Positions 61,292 through 64,000 of a stretch of DNA of 64,000 bases are shown piece by piece. The notes below the pieces were generated by a model. It was not told the origin of the DNA, made no database searches, and worked only from the letters and a program-made list of their open reading frames with translations. The stretch is from positions 728,629 through 792,628 of the forward strand of contig CAZXWN010000001.1 in assembly GCA_964644695.1 (NCBI GenBank), written 5' to 3'. The position numbers were made by a program, and so were the translations under genes. Within the stretch, counting starts at the first letter, position 1, and every line of letters begins with the position of its first letter. The stretch is from CAZXWN01 sp964644695 [NCBI: uncultured bacterium]. GTDB taxonomy: Bacteria; UBP4; UBA4092.

Positions 61292-62496
61292 AAAACCACC
61301 CCCATAACAAAAAAAGTGAAAACGAACCACCCACGGAGCTGCTCGAGCAGGTCCGTGAGTGCTCCGTTGATAGTACTCTCCCGAAAACAGAAAAGACACA
61401 TCCTGAAATGGACTCCAATACCTCCCCTGCACTTCGATTGGTATTTTGGGAGACAACGGCTGGATGTAACTTAGAGTGTGTCCACTGTCGCCGTCTTGAT
61501 GTCAGCCGTGAATTGATGAAAAATGACCTGAACACGGAACAATCTTTCAAGTTGATAGACCAAATATGTGCCGTAGGACAACCCATTTTCATCTTATCCG
61601 GGGGAGAACCCTTGATAAGACCAGATATCTTCGATATCGCCAAATATGCAGGAAATAAGGGCCTTCCAGTAGCTCTGGCGACAAATGGGACACTGATTTC
61701 CAACGATATTGCCGAAAAAATTGTAGCAGCCGGCATCCGAAGAGTTTCCATCAGCATTGATGGGGCCGATGCAACCACTCATGATAAATTCCGAAAACAA
61801 GAGGGTTCTCTGGAAAAAGCCCTTGATGGATTTAGAAGACTAAAAAAGTTGGGGATGAGTATGCAAATCAACTGTACCATCACCCGTCATAATGCTCACC
61901 AGATGGATGAGTTGTATCAAATGGCACTTCATGAGGGTGCAGATGCTTTACACCTGTTTATGCTGGTTCCGGTTGGATGTGGTGTTCAGATTGCCGAATC
62001 CAATATGCTTTCCTCTGATAAATATGAAGAAATCTTGAATTGGGCCTATGACCGAAGTAAAGAAGGTAAAATTCAAATCAAACCCACCTGTGCTCCCCAT
62101 TATTTCCGAATCGTTCGGCAACGGGAAAAAGTGGCACCTCTGCATACCGTTTCAAAAGGACATCCCGGTGGCGCCATGCACACCCTGACTAAGGGATGTC
62201 TTGCAGGTTCGGCTGTCTGCTTTATTTCACACCAGGGAGAAGTATTCCCCTGTGGTTATCTTCCCGTTTCAGCTGGAAATATCCAGCAAACAGATTTAGT
62301 AGATATTTGGAATGGAGCTCCAGTATTCCAATCCCTGAGAGATATTTCATTATTAGAGGGTAAGTGTGGGGCTTGTGAGTTTTCAAGAATATGTATGGGT
62401 TGCAGGGCGCGTGCCTATTATGAACATGGGAATTATATGGCAGAAGAACCCTATTGTGATTACCAGCCTCTGAAATCACGCCATAAAAATCAGTAA
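61288..62496 (+). CDS. ahbD: AhbD-like radical SAM/SPASM protein with a repeat element in its N-terminus
   Basis: 402 residues. The radical SAM motif is Cys60-x3-Cys64-x2-Cys67 in TTAGCNLECVHCRR, then LSGGEPLIRPDIF, and the SPASM region GKCGACEFSRICMGCRARAY. AhbD (heme synthase) decarboxylates the propionates of iron-coproporphyrin III to make heme b; the NirJ2 paralogue is the alternative. Residues 12-27 are encoded by the fifth copy of the dispersed palindrome, in a non-conserved N-terminal extension of ~47 residues. An internal start at Met41 (61408) would bypass it, but has no ribosome site. The other steps of the Ahb pathway are not in this window. Confidence 0.88.
   Translation: MKNHPHNKKSENEPPTELLEQVRECSVDSTLPKTEKTHPEMDSNTSPALRLVFWETTAGCNLECVHCRRLDVSRELMKNDLNTEQSFKLIDQICAVGQPIFILSGGEPLIRPDIFDIAKYAGNKGLPVALATNGTLISNDIAEKIVAAGIRRVSISIDGADATTHDKFRKQEGSLEKALDGFRRLKKLGMSMQINCTITRHNAHQMDELYQMALHEGADALHLFMLVPVGCGVQIAESNMLSSDKYEEILNWAYDRSKEGKIQIKPTCAPHYFRIVRQREKVAPLHTVSKGHPGGAMHTLTKGCLAGSAVCFISHQGEVFPCGYLPVSAGNIQQTDLVDIWNGAPVFQSLRDISLLEGKCGACEFSRICMGCRARAYYEHGNYMAEEPYCDYQPLKSRHKNQ
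61323..61366. repeat. Dispersed palindromic element, copy 5, inside ahbD
   Basis: 44-bp version without the centre base: CCCACGGAGCTGCTC meets GAGCAGGTCCGTGAG. The outer arm CGAACCAC/GTGCTCCG is the least perfect. It is translated in frame as part of the AhbD-like protein (NEPPTELLEQVRECS). Confidence 0.78.
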
Positions 62497-63299
62497 GTAT
62501 TTAATTCATTCGCTAAATCAGCACAGGCAGGTATCCAGGAAACAGGTGTCACATCCCCTTTTCGAATAGTCAGATTCAAATAAGGACTCGTTATAATTAC
62601 TTCACCCGTTTCTGAAGATACGATTTCCAGTCGAATCGTATGAGCTCCTGAGGGTAATGGAAGTTTAAAGTATCCACGATTAGAAGGATAAAAATCATAC
62701 ACGCCATTATCTTCCGTCTGGGCCAGACTTAAGAGGGTACCTGTGGAATCTTTCGCCATGACCAACAAACCCGAAGTAACAGACATTGTCCCTTCCAACC
62801 ATCCACCATTTCGAGTTGAATCCAGAGCAATAATCGACTTTACCGCTAATTGGCCCGATTGTGATACATCAATAGAAGTCGAATCATTCTTTTTATAAAA
62901 ACGAATACTGACAGAACACTCACCAAACACATTACTGGTGCTGGAACGGATATACAGCCATCCAGAAACCGTAGAACGATTAACCGTCAAAGGCATTAAC
63001 TGTATCGACACCGCTGAATCACGATTCCATGCACGATTTGTAGTACTCCATGACTGAGCATTATTCCATAAGGAAGAATTCCCTGGCACATTCAAGCGGG
63101 CTTTGGTGAATACATAGGAAGAGGAAGATAAACTGCTGCTTGAAGCACAAAAGTGAATCAATAATGGAGTTCTTCCATCCATCATCATATACTGAGGAAC
63201 GATATCCAAAGTCCCGGGACACATTGATTGAGCAAACAAAGGTCCTCCACACCATAACCCTAATAAAAAAATGAGTCCCAACTTCATCATTCGTAACAT
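62490..63299 (-). CDS. Secreted beta-rich protein, unknown function
   Basis: 269 residues with a signal peptide (MMKLGLIFLLGLWCGGPLFAQ). I recognise no family. Features: a Ser-rich stretch (ASSSSLSSSSYVF, ~52-64), three Cys in the mature protein's first half, and a C-terminal ~100-residue region that looks like a carboxypeptidase-regulatory/Ig-like fold (ALDSTRNGGWLEGTMSVTSG ... LPLPSGAHTIRLEIVSSETG). Its end overlaps the end of ahbD by seven bases in a convergent arrangement. Likely an exported adhesin or binding module. Confidence 0.62.
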   Translation of the reverse strand: MLRMMKLGLIFLLGLWCGGPLFAQSMCPGTLDIVPQYMMMDGRTPLLIHFCASSSSLSSSSYVFTKARLNVPGNSSLWNNAQSWSTTNRAWNRDSAVSIQLMPLTVNRSTVSGWLYIRSSTSNVFGECSVSIRFYKKNDSTSIDVSQSGQLAVKSIIALDSTRNGGWLEGTMSVTSGLLVMAKDSTGTLLSLAQTEDNGVYDFYPSNRGYFKLPLPSGAHTIRLEIVSSETGEVIITSPYLNLTIRKGDVTPVSWIPACADLANELNTY

Positions 63300-63346
63300 C
63301 TCATTAACCTGTTTTGTTTATTTTGATGTCATTATATCCATAAATA

Positions 63347-63384
63347 AAACCGGAGACAATGTGTATAAACATTGTCTCCGGTTT
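63347..63384 (-). terminator. Terminator for the HU gene
   Basis: AAACCGGAGACAATGT pairs perfectly with ACATTGTCTCCGGTTT. On the minus strand the stem is followed by TTTTATTTAT. It is located 18 bp past the HU stop codon and might serve both directions. Confidence 0.88.
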
Positions 63385-63402
63385 ATATATGATGCTGAAT
63401 GA

Positions 63403-63705
63403 TTACTTTTTAGCGCCGATGACCGCATCTTTCAGAGCTTTTGCTACACGAATCTTAACGGTAGTTTTAGCTTTAATCTGAATGGGTTCATTGGTGGCAG
63501 GATTACGGCCCATCCGGGCTTTGGTTTTCACCAATTTAACAGCACCGAAATCCGGCAGTTTACATTCGCCTTCTTTCTTTGCAGTCTTTGCAATAGTTAC
63601 CAGAAGATTTTCATAAATCTCTTTGGCAGCTTTCCGGGTCACCTTGGTTTCCAGAGCTTTTCCGGAAATCTCGGCAATCAGGTCATATAATTCAACCTTA
63701 GTCAT
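63403..63705 (-). CDS. HU-family histone-like DNA-binding protein
   Basis: 100 residues from ATG 63705, where AGGAGGTGA lies at ideal distance; a start at 63723 would add six residues upstream of that ribosome site. The HU/IHF fold is clear: VELYDLIAEISGKALETKVT, then LPDFGAVKLVKTKARMGRNPATNEPIQIKAKTTVKIR with the DNA-intercalating Pro in RNPATNEPIQI. It compacts and bends DNA as a homodimer. The C-terminus (KALKDAVIGAKK) is normal. Confidence 0.95.
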   Translation of the reverse strand: MTKVELYDLIAEISGKALETKVTRKAAKEIYENLLVTIAKTAKKEGECKLPDFGAVKLVKTKARMGRNPATNEPIQIKAKTTVKIRVAKALKDAVIGAKK

Positions 63706-63735
63706 TGTGTCACCTCCTAACAATATGAAAAGTAA

Positions 63736-63993
63736 TTATTCTTCCAGGCGACTTACATAATCCAGGCATAATAATGCCGCATCCCGTATTATGTGTGTCT
63801 TCTCCCGGACAGTTATTTCTGGGTGGATATAAGGGTTACGAAAGTGCTGAAGCCGTATCAACTGGTGAGATAATATCAAGATATCGTCATCATTATCCAA
63901 CCCTTTTAAGGTTAATGGATTATTAATATCCATCTTGGCTTTGCTGGTCATTAAATTATAATTTCTACCAAAACAAAGAATTAATACACCCAT
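63736..63993 (-). CDS. Hypothetical protein, possibly C-terminal part of a larger gene at the window edge
   Basis: 85 residues from an ATG at 63993; the reading frame stays open to the edge, so the true start may lie outside. The C-terminal half is helical (ILSHQLIRLQHFRNPYIHPE ... IIRDAALLCLDYVSRLEE). The string RNPYIHP has the R-x4-H spacing and context of HEPN-type helical domains, though this is weak evidence. It lies 30 bp upstream of HU on the same strand, probably in one operon with it. Confidence 0.5.
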   Translation of the reverse strand: MGVLILCFGRNYNLMTSKAKMDINNPLTLKGLDNDDDILILSHQLIRLQHFRNPYIHPEITVREKTHIIRDAALLCLDYVSRLEE

Positions 63994-64000
63994 GGCTTTT

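Noticed and set aside
1-64000. CRISPR arrays, tRNA/rRNA genes, IS elements or prophage
   Set aside because: No regular direct repeats with spacers, tRNA T-loop patterns, transposase or phage genes were seen; the gaps are too short or hold other signals. A dedicated covariance search was not possible.

Overview
The window reads as one stretch of chromosome from a Gram-negative, probably anaerobic bacterium of moderate to low GC. Evidence for an outer membrane is a TolC-type channel and two periplasmic adaptor proteins. Evidence for an anaerobic, iron-dependent life is FeoB, an NfnAB/SudBA-type flavin oxidoreductase, an AhbC/AhbD radical-SAM pair for siroheme-dependent heme synthesis, and a perfect FNR-type box in front of feoB. 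A bacterial sn-glycerol-1-phosphate dehydrogenase homologue, two adjacent GlgC paralogues and several secreted proteins of unknown family point to an uncultured or poorly studied lineage (perhaps FCB-like). I cannot place it in a phylum from this sequence alone. Nearly all the DNA is coding, and I saw no tRNA, rRNA, CRISPR array, IS element or prophage.

Layout. 1-4.0 kb: the 3' end of gyrA, then a glgC-like/glgC pair for ADP-glucose synthesis. 4.0-6.7 kb: an ABC-2 exporter (ATPase plus two permeases). 6.9-12.2 kb: a secreted jelly-roll-like protein, then a DevBCA/MacAB-like exporter with two FtsX-type permeases, an adaptor and an ATPase. 12.2-17.3 kb (minus strand): a TetR-regulated efflux operon (TetR, adaptor lipoprotein, ATPase, permease, TolC). 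17.4-19.5 kb (minus): TerC-like protein and a two-gene ChrA transporter. 19.7-28.2 kb: a secreted two-module protein with a sigma-54 activator, then aspartokinase, accBC, a ROK sugar kinase and lepA. 28.2-34.5 kb: a nucleotidyltransferase, two dissimilar signal peptidases, HemW, a PHP phosphoesterase and a bifunctional NAD(P)HX repair enzyme.

34.5-40.7 kb is a protein-quality-control cluster: hsp20, dnaK, dnaJ, an HtrA protease and a J-domain-like protein without the HPD motif. A good sigma-54 -24/-12 promoter lies in front of hsp20. 40.7-44.6 kb: TrpB2, 1-Cys-type peroxiredoxin with a small winged-helix protein, and glycerol-1-phosphate dehydrogenase. 44.7-47.6 kb: feoB, a Cys-rich mini-protein and a DtxR-FeoA fusion, forming an iron operon. 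47.7-57.5 kb: GH20 hexosaminidase, a thioredoxin-fold protein, a secreted lipase-like hydrolase, a cell-wall amidase and a GH35-like glycosidase. 57.6-62.5 kb: NfnAB-like genes and ahbC-ahbD. 62.5-64 kb: a secreted unknown protein, HU, and a fragment at the window edge.

The most unusual structural signal is a family of 44-45 bp palindromes of about 21 bp per arm. Five diverged copies occur at 19.5, 31.5, 42.1, 50.2 and 61.3 kb. Paired substitutions preserve the hairpin. One copy overlaps the stop codon of hemW, and one is translated inside the N-terminus of the AhbD-like protein.
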